Origin: Microbacterium sp. CH12i
GTDB taxonomy: Bacteria > Actinomycetota > Actinomycetes > Actinomycetales > Microbacteriaceae
Reading direction: 5' to 3'
Length of the DNA: 64,000 nucleotides
Assembly: GCF_000685355.1 (NCBI RefSeq)
Contig: NZ_JHET01000010.1
Location: 372,001 to 436,000, forward strand
Below are positions 53,402-61,915 of this stretch, one piece after another. Positions within the stretch are counted from its first letter, which is position 1. The number at the start of each line of letters is the position of its first letter. Below the pieces are notes generated by a model. That model was given only the letters and a program-made list of their open reading frames with translations, did not search any database and had not been told where the DNA came from. The translations under genes were made by a program, and so were the position numbers.

Positions 53402-53959
53402 ATGGCTCAGCACTCACACGTCGCAACTCTGCACACCAACCACGGCGACATCGTCGTCAACCTCTTCGGTGATCATGCCCCGAAGACGGTCAAGAACTTC
53501 GTCGGCCTGTCCGACGGCACACAGGACTGGACGCACCCCGCTACCGGCAAGCCGGGCGAGGGCGCGCTCTACAAGGACGTCGTCTTTCACCGCATCATCC
53601 CGAACTTCATGATCCAGGGTGGCGACCCCCTCGGTCAGGGCGTCGGGGGCCCCGGTTACAACTTCGACGACGAGATCAACATGGAGCTCAACTTCAACGA
53701 GCCCTACATCCTCGCCATGGCCAATGCAGGTCAGCGTCGTAACGCCATCACCGGCAAGGCCGAGGGCACCAACGGCTCGCAGTTTTTCATCACCACCGAC
53801 CCCACTCCGTGGCTGCAGGGCAAGCACACGATCTTCGGTGAGGTGGCAGATGATGCCTCCAAGAAGGTCGTCGATGCGATCGCCGCAGTCCCCACCGCTG
53901 CGGGCGACCGTCCGATCGAGCCCGTCGTTCTGCAGTCCGTCGACATCGTCGCGGCCTGA
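53402..53959 (+). CDS. ppiA: Cyclophilin-type peptidyl-prolyl isomerase
   Basis: A 185-residue cytoplasmic cyclophilin that speeds proline isomerisation. F-H-R-I-I-P-N-F-M-I-Q-G-G-D-P near residue 61 carries the catalytic Arg; then G-P-G-Y-N-F-D-D-E, L-A-M-A-N-A-G, G-S-Q-F-F-I-T-T and H-T-I-F-G-E. Here it stands after an inserted toxin set, but its place before the rhomboid and crgA matches Rv0009. Confidence 0.96.
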   Translation: MAQHSHVATLHTNHGDIVVNLFGDHAPKTVKNFVGLSDGTQDWTHPATGKPGEGALYKDVVFHRIIPNFMIQGGDPLGQGVGGPGYNFDDEINMELNFNEPYILAMANAGQRRNAITGKAEGTNGSQFFITTDPTPWLQGKHTIFGEVADDASKKVVDAIAAVPTAAGDRPIEPVVLQSVDIVAA

Positions 53960-53983
53960 TCGAACTTCCTCTGGCCGATCCGG

Positions 53984-54877
53984 ATGACGACACCTGAGTT
54001 CGCGAGCAATCGCGACAATTTCTGCTATCGCCATCCGGATCGGCAGAGTTTCGTGCTCTGCCAGCGGTGTATGCGCACCATTTGCCCGGAGTGCCAGACT
54101 CAAGCCCCGGTCGGCGTCATCTGTCCGGAGTGCATGGACGCAGAGCGCAAGAAGCGCACTCCCGCTCAGAAGCGCGCACAGCGCCAGTGGGGTTCCCGTT
54201 CAGCCGGTTCGGTCACGGCGGTGCGCAGCGGCAAGCCCGTCATCACCTACGCGCTCCTTGCGATCACCTCGTTCATCGGTCTGGTGCAACTGATCCCCGG
54301 CATTGGCGAACAGATCACCAGCGCACTACTTTTCGCTGCTCCCTATCTGTACCCGAACCTCAATGGTGGGTTCTTCGAACCCTGGCGATTACTCACCGCC
54401 GTGTTCGTGCATGGCAGCTTCATTCACCTGGCGCTGAACATGCTCGCTCTGTGGATGCTCGGGCAAGGCCTTGAGCCCATGCTGGGTAGGTCTCGCTACC
54501 TCGCGCTGTACTTGATCAGCGGCCTCGGGGGATCCGTCATGGTCGCCGTCATCGCGCCGACGACTGCGACGGTCGGTGCCTCCGGTGCGATCTTCGGACT
54601 CATGGCAGCGCTGCTGATCATCGGACGCCACATTGGCGCGAACGTCAGAGGGATCCTCATCGTCCTCGGCATCAACTTCGCCATCGGCTTTTTCATCGGC
54701 GGGATAGCCTGGCAGGCACACCTGGGCGGTGCCATTATCGGTGCCGTGGTCGCCTTCATCTACATGCGCACGCGGCGCCCGAATCAGCGCAGCCTGCAGA
54801 TCATCCTGCTCGCAGCCACCGTCGTTCTCCTGATCGTGGTGGTGGCCTTCATCCCGCCGCTGATCCTTATGCCCTGA
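53984..54877 (+). CDS. Rhomboid family intramembrane protease
   Basis: A 297-residue protein. The N-terminus is a B-box-like zinc finger (C-Y-R-H-P-D, C-Q-R-C-M, C-P-E-C-Q, C-P-E-C-M near residues 8-45). Six or seven membrane helices follow, with catalytic Ser in G-A-S-G-A-I-F-G near 205, His in Q-A-H-L-G-G near 247 and E/N-rich helix 2 H-L-A-L-N-M-L-A. It cleaves single-pass membrane proteins. It follows ppiA by 24 bases. Confidence 0.93.
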   Translation: MTTPEFASNRDNFCYRHPDRQSFVLCQRCMRTICPECQTQAPVGVICPECMDAERKKRTPAQKRAQRQWGSRSAGSVTAVRSGKPVITYALLAITSFIGLVQLIPGIGEQITSALLFAAPYLYPNLNGGFFEPWRLLTAVFVHGSFIHLALNMLALWMLGQGLEPMLGRSRYLALYLISGLGGSVMVAVIAPTTATVGASGAIFGLMAALLIIGRHIGANVRGILIVLGINFAIGFFIGGIAWQAHLGGAIIGAVVAFIYMRTRRPNQRSLQIILLAATVVLLIVVVAFIPPLILMP

Positions 54878-54907
54878 TCAGAAGTTGTTAACAGGTTTCT
54901 CCACTCC

Positions 54908-54959
54908 TGTGAATAACACTGGTGTAATTCTCCCCAGGTGTGTATAACCCTGTGGATAA
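54908..54959. promoter_or_regulatory. DnaA-box cluster about 21 kb from oriC
   Basis: In 52 bases there are TGTGAATAA (54908-54916, one mismatch), TGTGTATAA (54939-54947, one mismatch) and a perfect TGTGGATAA (54951-54959). The gap 54878-55057 between the rhomboid and crgA has no gene. Clusters like this bind DnaA and could titrate it or control a neighbour. Confidence 0.55.
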
Positions 54960-55014
54960 CTCCGGACACGACGTAACCGCTGAGGATGCAGAGATGCATC
55001 CGGAAGATGGCATG

Positions 55015-55039
55015 AAAAAGCCCCCGCCGAAGCGAGGGC
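55015..55039 (-). terminator. Intrinsic terminator of crgA
   Basis: Minus strand: GCCCTCGC-TTCG-GCGGGGGC followed by TTTTT, an 8-bp stem (one G-T pair) with a UUCG loop and T-run, 19 bases after the crgA stop. It is the most canonical terminator in the window. Confidence 0.88.
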
Positions 55040-55057
55040 CGTGAAGCAGATGGAGGC

Positions 55058-55297
55058 TTAGCGCCAGCGCGTCGTCATGAGGAATCCGATCATTGCGATG
55101 CCAAGGCCGATGCCGAGGTTCCATGAGCCGATGCCCGGAACGGGAAATTGCATGCCGGAGATGTAGAAGACGAGAATCCACACCAGCCCCAGCAGCATGA
55201 AGCCGATCATCACTGGCTTGAACCAGACGGCGTTCGGGGCGGCATCGCCTTCGGCGCGCTCGACGACGGGTTCTTCGCTCTTGCGGTCTCGTGCCAT
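55058..55297 (-). CDS. crgA: Cell division protein CrgA
   Basis: A 79-residue protein with a charged N-terminus (A-R-D-R-K-S-E-E-P) and two hydrophobic segments (V-M-I-G-F-M-L-L-G-L-V-W-I-L-V at 28-44; L-G-I-G-L-G-I-A-M-I-G-F-L-M at 60-74), ending T-T-R-W-R. It joins the divisome and recruits septal synthases. Its place divergent from the sortase gene matches Rv0011c. Confidence 0.94.
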   Translation of the reverse strand: MARDRKSEEPVVERAEGDAAPNAVWFKPVMIGFMLLGLVWILVFYISGMQFPVPGIGSWNLGIGLGIAMIGFLMTTRWR

Positions 55298-55375
55298 GGG
55301 CCCAGTCTACCCAAGAGCACGCTGACTCTCAGCTTCTTCGGCTGTCGTCTATTTGCGAGAGATAAGATCTCGCGT

Positions 55376-56163
55376 ATGAGTGCACCCGTCGCGACGTCGC
55401 CCCGCCGCGAGCGCCGCCGAGGTTCGCGTGCCACGTTCACGAGTGTGCTCGGTGAGCTGCTGCTCACGGCCGGCGTTATCGTGCTGCTGTTTGTCGCCTG
55501 GCAGATGTGGATCGGTGACTTGATCATCAGTGCACAGAGCAATAGCCAAGGTCAGGAGATCACGCACAAGTGGGAGCAGCGCCGGTACCCGACCTGCCAC
55601 CTGTCGTGGCCGACGAGGACACCGGTGAGACCTGGTACGAGCCGCCTCTGCTGACGCATCCGGGCGACGGTGAATATCTTGCGCAGATGCGTATCCCGCG
55701 CTTCGGTGACGACTACAACGTCGCCATCGCGGGGGGAACCTCACGCTCCACCACTCTCGATAACGGCTGGATCGGCGTGTACGAGCAGTCCGTTATGCCG
55801 GGACAGGTCGGCAATTTTTCGGTCGCTGGGCACCGTACGACGTGGGGTTTCCCTCTGAACAGGATGGACAAGCTGCGTCTCAACGATGCGGTCGTGGTGG
55901 AGACGCAGGACGGGTGGTACACCTACCGTTTCCGCACGCTTGAGTACGTGCATCCGGGCCAGGTCGACGTTCTTGCGGATGTTCCGCAGGTCCCAGGCGC
56001 CGCCACCGGCGAGCGTTATCTGACTTTGACCGCGTGCTCGCCGCTCTACTCGCTGGCTGAGCGCATCGTGGGATACGCCGTATTCGAAGGGTTCCAGCCT
56101 CGGGCCGAGGGAGCACCGGAATCCATGGCTTCTGTCGACGTCGTCGCATCCCCGTCCTGGTGA
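55376..56163 (+). CDS. Class E sortase, apparent 1-base deletion
   Basis: Cell-surface transpeptidase. N-terminal basic stretch and one membrane helix (V-L-G-E-L-L-L-T-A-G-V-I-V-L-L-F-V-A-W) near residues 25-45; sortase domain with V-A-G-H-R-T near 170 (His), T-L-T-A-C-S-P near 225 (catalytic Cys). The frame breaks at about 55578-55582: GAGCAGCGCC should be GAGCAGGCGCC. Adding one G joins W-E-Q-A-P-V-P-D-L-P and gives 262 residues, a normal class E length. It corresponds to the sortase-like gene between crgA and pabA in relatives. Confidence 0.82.
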
Positions 56164-56173
56164 GGAATATCTG

Positions 56174-56329
56174 ATGTATGCAGCGCTCTGGCGTATCCTG
56201 CCCGGTCCGTGGTGGGTGCGCGTGTTGATTCTGATCGTCGCGGTCGCAGCGATTCTGTACGGGCTGTTCTTCTATTTCTTCCCCTGGGTGAGCCCGCTGA
56301 TCACTCCCGGTGAGGTCGATTTGGGATGA
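56174..56329 (+). CDS. Small membrane protein
   Basis: A 51-residue protein, W-R-I-L-P-G-P-W-W-V-R-V at the start, one hydrophobic helix (V-L-I-L-I-V-A-V-A-A-I-L-Y-G-L-F-F-Y-F-F) and the tail P-L-I-T-P-G-E-V-D-L-G. It fills the gap between the sortase and pabA, overlapping pabA by ATGA. High hydrophobicity and coupled overlap make it likely real. Function unknown. Confidence 0.7.
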   Translation: MYAALWRILPGPWWVRVLILIVAVAAILYGLFFYFFPWVSPLITPGEVDLG

Positions 56330-56961
56330 GCGTACGGGTGCTGGTCGTCGACAACCACGACAGCTTCGTTCACACCTTGGTCGGCTACCTTCGACAGCTA
56401 GGTGCCGACGTCTCGCTGGTTGAAGCGGATGCTGAGGATGCCGCGGGCTTCGCTCGCCTTCTGCCGACCTTCGACGGCGTGCTGCTCTCTCCCGGTCCCG
56501 GACGTCCACGCGACGCCGGCGCTTCGGTCGACATCGTCGAGCTCGCTGCCGCCCGACGGATGCCGCTGCTGGGCGTCTGCCTCGGGCACCAGGCGATCGG
56601 CGCGGCCTTCGGCACCGAGGTCTCCGAGGCTCCGGAACTCATGCACGGCATGGTCTCAACGGTCAATCACGACTCCTCAGCGCTGTTCGATGGCATCCCC
56701 TCGCCGTTCGATGTCGGGCGTTACCACTCACTCGCCCTGGCCGAGTCTTCACTCGCACAGGAGCTCATCGTTACTGCGCGCACAGATTCAGGAACGGTGA
56801 TGGCAATCGCGCACCGTGACCTGCCGATCCGCGGTGTGCAGTTTCACCCTGAGAGTGTGCTTACCCCGCATGGCTATCGCCTACTGGCAAACTGGCTGGC
56901 CGAACTCGGCGATGCCAATGCGGTCGCGGCTGCGGCCGAGCTGCATCCGCTCCCTGGCTAG
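56326..56961 (+). CDS. pabA: Anthranilate/aminodeoxychorismate synthase glutaminase subunit
   Basis: A 211-residue class I glutamine amidotransferase. Catalytic Cys is in L-L-G-V-C-L-G-H-Q near residue 82, the oxyanion region in L-S-P-G-P-G-R-P near 51, and the His/Glu pair in V-Q-F-H-P-E-S near 175. It feeds ammonia to folate or tryptophan synthesis; trpG and pabA cannot be told apart by eye, and the same enzyme may serve both. Position next to pknB equals Rv0013. Confidence 0.88.
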   Translation: MSVRVLVVDNHDSFVHTLVGYLRQLGADVSLVEADAEDAAGFARLLPTFDGVLLSPGPGRPRDAGASVDIVELAAARRMPLLGVCLGHQAIGAAFGTEVSEAPELMHGMVSTVNHDSSALFDGIPSPFDVGRYHSLALAESSLAQELIVTARTDSGTVMAIAHRDLPIRGVQFHPESVLTPHGYRLLANWLAELGDANAVAAAAELHPLPG

Positions 56962-56968
56962 CTCAGGC

Positions 56969-58675
56969 CTATCCGCCGGTGCAGTAGCGGAGTTGGACTT
57001 CGGAGTGCACGGCAACGTCTCCCGGTGCGGCAGACATCGATGCGACGGTCGAGGGTGAAGTGGCGGGGCAGTCTGCCTGCGCAACCGGGGTTGGCGTCAG
57101 CCCGAGTTCTTCGAGCCTTGCGGTTGCGGCGTCTACCGTCCAGCCGGATACATCTGGAAGGGTGACGCGGCCGCTGGATACGACGACATCGACGACCGTC
57201 TTCGGAGCGACTTCTGCGCCCTCGTCTACGCTCGCTTCCAACACCGTGTCAGCGGCACTGTTGGGCTCATTGCGCTGGATGACGCTACCCATCTCGAGAC
57301 CCACGCCCGCAAGCGCAGCCCTGGCCGCAGTTTGGGAAAGGCCGACGAGCGTTGGCACAGCCACGGTTTCCGCACCGGTGGAAACGTAAAGGGTGACCTT
57401 CTGGCCCTTTTCCACGGACTGGCCGCCGACAGGGTTGGTGCGGATGACGTTGTCCTCTGTGACGCTGGCACTCGCCTCGTACACCAGAGCAGACTGCAGG
57501 TCGAGATCAAGCAACGCTTCCTGTGCGCGTTCGTAAGACACGTCAGAGAGATCGGGGACGGTGCGTGATGAGGTGGGGATCTGTTCGCCGCGCGGCATCA
57601 TGAGCACCCACACCAGCACCGAAATAAGCAGTACGGCCAGTAGCGCGACACCTGCCCATATCCAGACGACCGGGGGTCCGGACTGCGTGCGGGCCATGGT
57701 GGTGTCGGTGCTGAGCTGACGCAGTGAGCGTGCTGTCTCTTGTGCCTGTCGAGGGCTCGATCCGTACAGCTCGCTGGTCAATGCGCCGAGCTGGCGCTTG
57801 CTCGGCGCTTTGCCGGCGACGGCATTGTCGAGCGCGGCACGGAAGCTCGCGGCATCCGGATACCGCTGGTACGGGTCTTTCGCGAGAGCACGAAGCACGA
57901 TCGGGTCAAGCGCACCGGGCGAGTCTTCATTCACCTCGGTCGGAGCCAACGGCGTCTCGCTCACGTGCTGATACGCCACTGCCACAGGAGACTCGCCGCG
58001 GAACGGCTGACGGCCGGTGAGCATCTCGTAGAGCACGACGCCCGTCGAGTAGAGGTCGGCGCGCGCGTCGACCGGCTCGCCCTTCGCCTGCTCCGGCGAG
58101 AAGTATGCCGCCGTGCCGATGATCTGGGTGGTCTCGGCGACTGTTGACGAAGAATCGGACACCGCGCGTGCGATGCCGAAGTCCATGACCTTGACCTGGT
58201 CCTTCTCGGTGATCATCACGTTGCCGGGCTTGATGTCGCGGTGCACGACGCCGGCACGATGCGAGTAGTCGAGCGCTTCGAGGATGCCGTCGGCGTAGCG
58301 CACAGCATCCTCGACGGAGACCGGTCCCTCAGCGATGACATCCTTCAGCTGACGGCCGCGCACCAGCTCCATGATGATGTACGGCTCGCTACCGGGCGAT
58401 CCCGCTGCCGGCGCGCCTTCGCCCGCTGACGTGGGGTCGCCGGCGTCGTACACACGCACAACCGAGGGGTGCGCCATCCGTGATGCCGCCTGGGCCTCCA
58501 GCCGGAAGCGGTTGCGAAACGCGGTGTCGCGAGCGAGTTCGGGGTTGAGGATCTTGATCGCGACCTCTCGCCCGAGCGTGATGTCGTAGCCCCGGTAAAC
58601 CTTTGCCATGCCGCCCTGGCCGATGAGCTCGTCAACGCGATATCGCTCAGCGATGATGCGCGGCTCTACGGACAC
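56969..58675 (-). CDS. pknB: Serine/threonine kinase PknB with three PASTA repeats
   Basis: A 568-residue membrane kinase controlling cell-wall growth. Kinase domain: G-Q-G-G-M-A-K-V-Y-R-G-Y-D near residue 18, K in A-I-K-I-L, H-R-D-I-K-P-G-N, D-F-G-I-A-R-A and A-Y-F-S-P-E-Q. One membrane helix (W-A-G-V-A-L-L-A-V-L-L-I-S-V-L) near 350, then three PASTA domains, starting V-P-D-L-S, V-P-T-L-V and L-P-D-V-S, which bind muropeptides or lipid II. GTG 58675 (GGGAGAG 7 bases before) is preferred to the in-frame TTG at 58699. Confidence 0.95.
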   Translation of the reverse strand: MSVEPRIIAERYRVDELIGQGGMAKVYRGYDITLGREVAIKILNPELARDTAFRNRFRLEAQAASRMAHPSVVRVYDAGDPTSAGEGAPAAGSPGSEPYIIMELVRGRQLKDVIAEGPVSVEDAVRYADGILEALDYSHRAGVVHRDIKPGNVMITEKDQVKVMDFGIARAVSDSSSTVAETTQIIGTAAYFSPEQAKGEPVDARADLYSTGVVLYEMLTGRQPFRGESPVAVAYQHVSETPLAPTEVNEDSPGALDPIVLRALAKDPYQRYPDAASFRAALDNAVAGKAPSKRQLGALTSELYGSSPRQAQETARSLRQLSTDTTMARTQSGPPVVWIWAGVALLAVLLISVLVWVLMMPRGEQIPTSSRTVPDLSDVSYERAQEALLDLDLQSALVYEASASVTEDNVIRTNPVGGQSVEKGQKVTLYVSTGAETVAVPTLVGLSQTAARAALAGVGLEMGSVIQRNEPNSAADTVLEASVDEGAEVAPKTVVDVVVSSGRVTLPDVSGWTVDAATARLEELGLTPTPVAQADCPATSPSTVASMSAAPGDVAVHSEVQLRYCTGG

Positions 58676-58724
58676 TGATGACTCTCCCTGGTGTGGCAAT
58701 GGTTCTGATTCTTCTTTAGGCTAC

Positions 58725-60461
58725 TCAGCCTGCGTCGCCACCGTCGGGGGCTGGCGTGGTGGGGGCGGTGATCGACACAGCCATCTGCGGGGAAGGACCA
58801 GACTCGCGCTGGTCGTTGCCGCCACCAGAACACAGGGCCGTGTACGTCGCGGTGACCTGCAACCCGGCATTGCCGAGTGTGATGTCGGCGCTTCGCGTGG
58901 CAGGGTCGAACGTGGACGCCGTCGTACCGTCAGCGAACGTGGCGTTCGTAATCGTCACCTTGTAGCCGCTCAGGTTGCCGGTGCCACTCGGGCAGGTGAA
59001 GTTCGTCCAGTTCAACTTGACCGTGCTGGCAGCGACGGGATCTCCCGTGATCGTTGGCGCGCTTGTCGGGGAGCCGATCTGCACCCGGTCGCCGTAAAGC
59101 ACCAGCGTGATCGAAGCACCCTGCTCGAGGTCACCGCGCGGGTTGACCGACTCAACGGTGCCTACCTGCTCATCCGACGGTGCCGGGTTGGTCCCCGTCT
59201 GGCAGACCGGAGCGAGGCCAGCAGCGGTGGCAGTTGCCATCGCGTCATCGCACGTCATGCCAATGAGCCCCAGCCCGTCAACGCTGACACGCGTCGGCGT
59301 GGGCGATGGCGTCTTGCTCGGGGCTTGGCTGGGCGTCTTGGGCGGAGCCTGGGTGGCGGTGGACTCGACGGGCGCCGGGCCATCGTTCTGATTCATCAGA
59401 GCGATCACCGTTCCGCCGAGCACGATCACCAGCAGGGCGATCAGCGCGATCAGCGGCCACGTCCACGGGCTGCGCTTCTTCTTCTCATCCGCCGCGGCAG
59501 CACCCTCTGCGGGCAGCTGCGCGGTCGTCGGCAGAATCCGAGTGTTTCCGTCGTCACCGCTCGAGGTCAGCAAGCGCGTGGCGTCATCGCCAGCGATCCC
59601 GCCGGTGGCGATAGCAGGAACCGCGATTGCCGCCGAGTTGAGGTCGCCTCGGCGCAGCGCCTGGGCGGCCCGAGCGACGGTCGCAGAAGAGGAGGGCCGG
59701 TCGGCCGGCTTCTTTGCGATCATCGCCATGACGAGGTTCTGCACCGGGATGGGTACTGTCGGCGGCAGCGGCGGTGGCTGCTCGTTGATCTGCGCCATCG
59801 CGATCGCTACCTGCGACTCGCCAGTGAAGGGGCGTTTGCCGGCGAGCGACTCGTAGGCGACGATGCCCAGCGAGTAGGTATCGGTCGCGGGGGATGCCGC
59901 GTGTCCCGAGGCCTGCTCGGGGGAGAGGTACTGCACGGTGCCCATGACCTGGCCGGTCGCCGTCAGCGGCACCTGGTCGGCGATGCGGGCGATGCCGAAG
60001 TCGGTGATCTTCACTCGGCCATCCGGAGTGATCAGCAGGTTTCCCGGCTTGATATCGCGGTGCACGAGCCCGGCCGCGTGTGCGGCCTGAAGAGCGGATG
60101 CCGTCTGCGCGACGATGTCGAGCGTCTTGTCAGCACCCAGCGCGCCATCGCGCTCGAGAACAGTGGAGAGCGCCTCACCGGGCACGAGTTCCATGACGAG
60201 GAAGGCGCTGCCGTTCTCCTCGCCGTAGTCGAACACGCTGGCGATGCCCTCGTGGTTGACGAGGGCAGCGTGACGGGCCTCAGCGCGGAAGCGCTCGAGG
60301 AAGCCCGGATCCCCCATGTATTCGTCCTTGAGGATCTTGATGGCAACCGTACGTCCGATGACGTGATCGGTTGCCTCCCATACCTCGCCCATGCCGCCGA
60401 TTGCGATACGTGACTGAAGCTCGTATCGACCACCGAACGACACACCTTGCGTCGGCCTCAT
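58725..60461 (-). CDS. pknA: Serine/threonine kinase PknA-like with divergent outer domain
   Basis: A 578-residue kinase. G-G-M-G-E-V-W-E-A near residue 21, A-I-K-I-L-K, H-R-D-I-K-P-G-N, D-F-G-I-A-R-I, Y-L-S-P-E-Q. A membrane helix follows (L-I-A-L-I-A-L-L-V-I-V-L-G-G-T-V-I) near 345, then a Pro/Thr linker, one PASTA-like module (L-I-G-M-T-C-D-D-A) and a FN3-like domain (V-K-L-N-W-T-N-F, V-T-A-T-Y-T-A). PknA of Mycobacterium lacks most of this outer part. Overlaps pbpA by 4 bases. Confidence 0.92.
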   Translation of the reverse strand: MRPTQGVSFGGRYELQSRIAIGGMGEVWEATDHVIGRTVAIKILKDEYMGDPGFLERFRAEARHAALVNHEGIASVFDYGEENGSAFLVMELVPGEALSTVLERDGALGADKTLDIVAQTASALQAAHAAGLVHRDIKPGNLLITPDGRVKITDFGIARIADQVPLTATGQVMGTVQYLSPEQASGHAASPATDTYSLGIVAYESLAGKRPFTGESQVAIAMAQINEQPPPLPPTVPIPVQNLVMAMIAKKPADRPSSSATVARAAQALRRGDLNSAAIAVPAIATGGIAGDDATRLLTSSGDDGNTRILPTTAQLPAEGAAAADEKKKRSPWTWPLIALIALLVIVLGGTVIALMNQNDGPAPVESTATQAPPKTPSQAPSKTPSPTPTRVSVDGLGLIGMTCDDAMATATAAGLAPVCQTGTNPAPSDEQVGTVESVNPRGDLEQGASITLVLYGDRVQIGSPTSAPTITGDPVAASTVKLNWTNFTCPSGTGNLSGYKVTITNATFADGTTASTFDPATRSADITLGNAGLQVTATYTALCSGGGNDQRESGPSPQMAVSITAPTTPAPDGGDAG

Positions 60462-61915
60462 CTGTTAAGCACCGCCTCAATGACCTTCTTCGCGATCGGG
60501 GCGGCGAGCGAGTCACCGGATCCCGACTGTCCCATTCCGCCGCCGTTTTCGACGACGACTGCCACCGCGATCTGCGGGTTGTCCGCCGGCGCAAAACCGG
60601 TGAACCAGAGCGTGTATGGCTCGTCTCCGTCGTTCTCCGCCGTCCCCGTTTTACCGGCTACGTCGATTCCATCTATTCTTGCACCCGTCGCCGCGCCATC
60701 CGTGACGCTCGCCACCATTGACTGAGTGACGGCAGCCGCGACATCTGCATCGACGGCACGGCCGAACTCACTGTCCGAGTACTCCCGGACGGTCGAGAGA
60801 TCATTTCCGATCACTGAATCGACGAGTCGCGGGTTCATCACGACGCCGTCATTGGCGAGCCCGGCGGAGATCATTGCCACCTGCAGCGCCGTCGCCGTTA
60901 CCTGACCCTGGCCGAAGCCCGTGAGCGCGGTCTGCGCGTCATCAAGGGCCCGCGGATAGCTGGAGGGCGTCGACGCCAGCGGAGTATCGAAGCTCTTGTT
61001 GAATCCGAACTTCTCGGCCGTCTCAAGGATCGTCGAGTCGCCGATCGCGACGGCGAGCTCGGCCATCGGGATGTTGCAGCTGAGGCGGATGGCTTCGGAG
61101 ATCGTCACTGTGGCGCCGTCGCCGCACGTGCCGCCCCAGGCGTTGGAGACCTGCGCCGTGGAGCCGGGTAGCGCGTAGCGCGCGGGGTTGGGCAGGGGCG
61201 AGTCAGGCGTCCACTTGCCGGTGGCATACGCGGCCGCAGCCACCAGGACCTTGAATGTCGATCCCGGCGGGTTCAGGTTGCCGGCGATCGCGCGGTTCTC
61301 CAGCGGGTTCGGTCGGAGCGCGTCGAGAGTGTTGTACGCGGTATCCGCTTGGTTGGCGCTGTGCACGGCGATCTCGTTCGCGTCATAGCCGGGCGTAGAG
61401 ACCATCGCAAGGATGCGTCCAGTCTTGGGCTCGATGGCGATCACGGCACCTTGCAGATCACCGAGAGCTTCGTACGCCGCTTGTTGAGCCGCGGCATCCA
61501 GGGTCAGCTCGACGCTGAATCCGGTCTGCGCCTGGCCGGAGACGATCCGCTCGATCTCGGAGAAGAATGCGTTCGCGCCCGTTCCGGAGAGATCACCATT
61601 CAACGCGTTCTCAATGCCGGTCGACGATTGCAGCGCGGGGTTGAAGAAGCCGGTGACGCTCGACCACATCGGTGAATCTGCGTACACGCGCTGGTACTGG
61701 TATTCGTCGTCTGCGGGCACGGAGTAGGCGATCGGCATGCCGTCGGCGATGATCGAGCCGCGTTGGATCTCGTAGCTGTCGAGCAATGAGCGCGTGTTGC
61801 GATCGGCCTGTCCGAGGTTGTCTGCCTCGATCACCTGGATCCAGCTCGTCGCGGCGAACAGCGATAGGAACATGAACAGCATCACGATGCTGAGACGTCG
61901 GAGTTCTTTAGTCAT
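60458..61915 (-). CDS. pbpA: Penicillin-binding protein 2 (transpeptidase)
   Basis: A 485-residue class B penicillin-binding protein with an N-terminal membrane anchor (V-M-L-F-M-F-L-S-L-F-A-A-T-S-W). Catalytic motifs: S-x-x-K as S-T-F-K near residue 223, S-C-N near 287 and K-T-G-T-A near 440. It cross-links peptidoglycan with the polymerase encoded just upstream; the ends of the two genes share one base. Name follows the conserved cluster. Confidence 0.95.
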   Translation of the reverse strand: MTKELRRLSIVMLFMFLSLFAATSWIQVIEADNLGQADRNTRSLLDSYEIQRGSIIADGMPIAYSVPADDEYQYQRVYADSPMWSSVTGFFNPALQSSTGIENALNGDLSGTGANAFFSEIERIVSGQAQTGFSVELTLDAAAQQAAYEALGDLQGAVIAIEPKTGRILAMVSTPGYDANEIAVHSANQADTAYNTLDALRPNPLENRAIAGNLNPPGSTFKVLVAAAAYATGKWTPDSPLPNPARYALPGSTAQVSNAWGGTCGDGATVTISEAIRLSCNIPMAELAVAIGDSTILETAEKFGFNKSFDTPLASTPSSYPRALDDAQTALTGFGQGQVTATALQVAMISAGLANDGVVMNPRLVDSVIGNDLSTVREYSDSEFGRAVDADVAAAVTQSMVASVTDGAATGARIDGIDVAGKTGTAENDGDEPYTLWFTGFAPADNPQIAVAVVVENGGGMGQSGSGDSLAAPIAKKVIEAVLNR

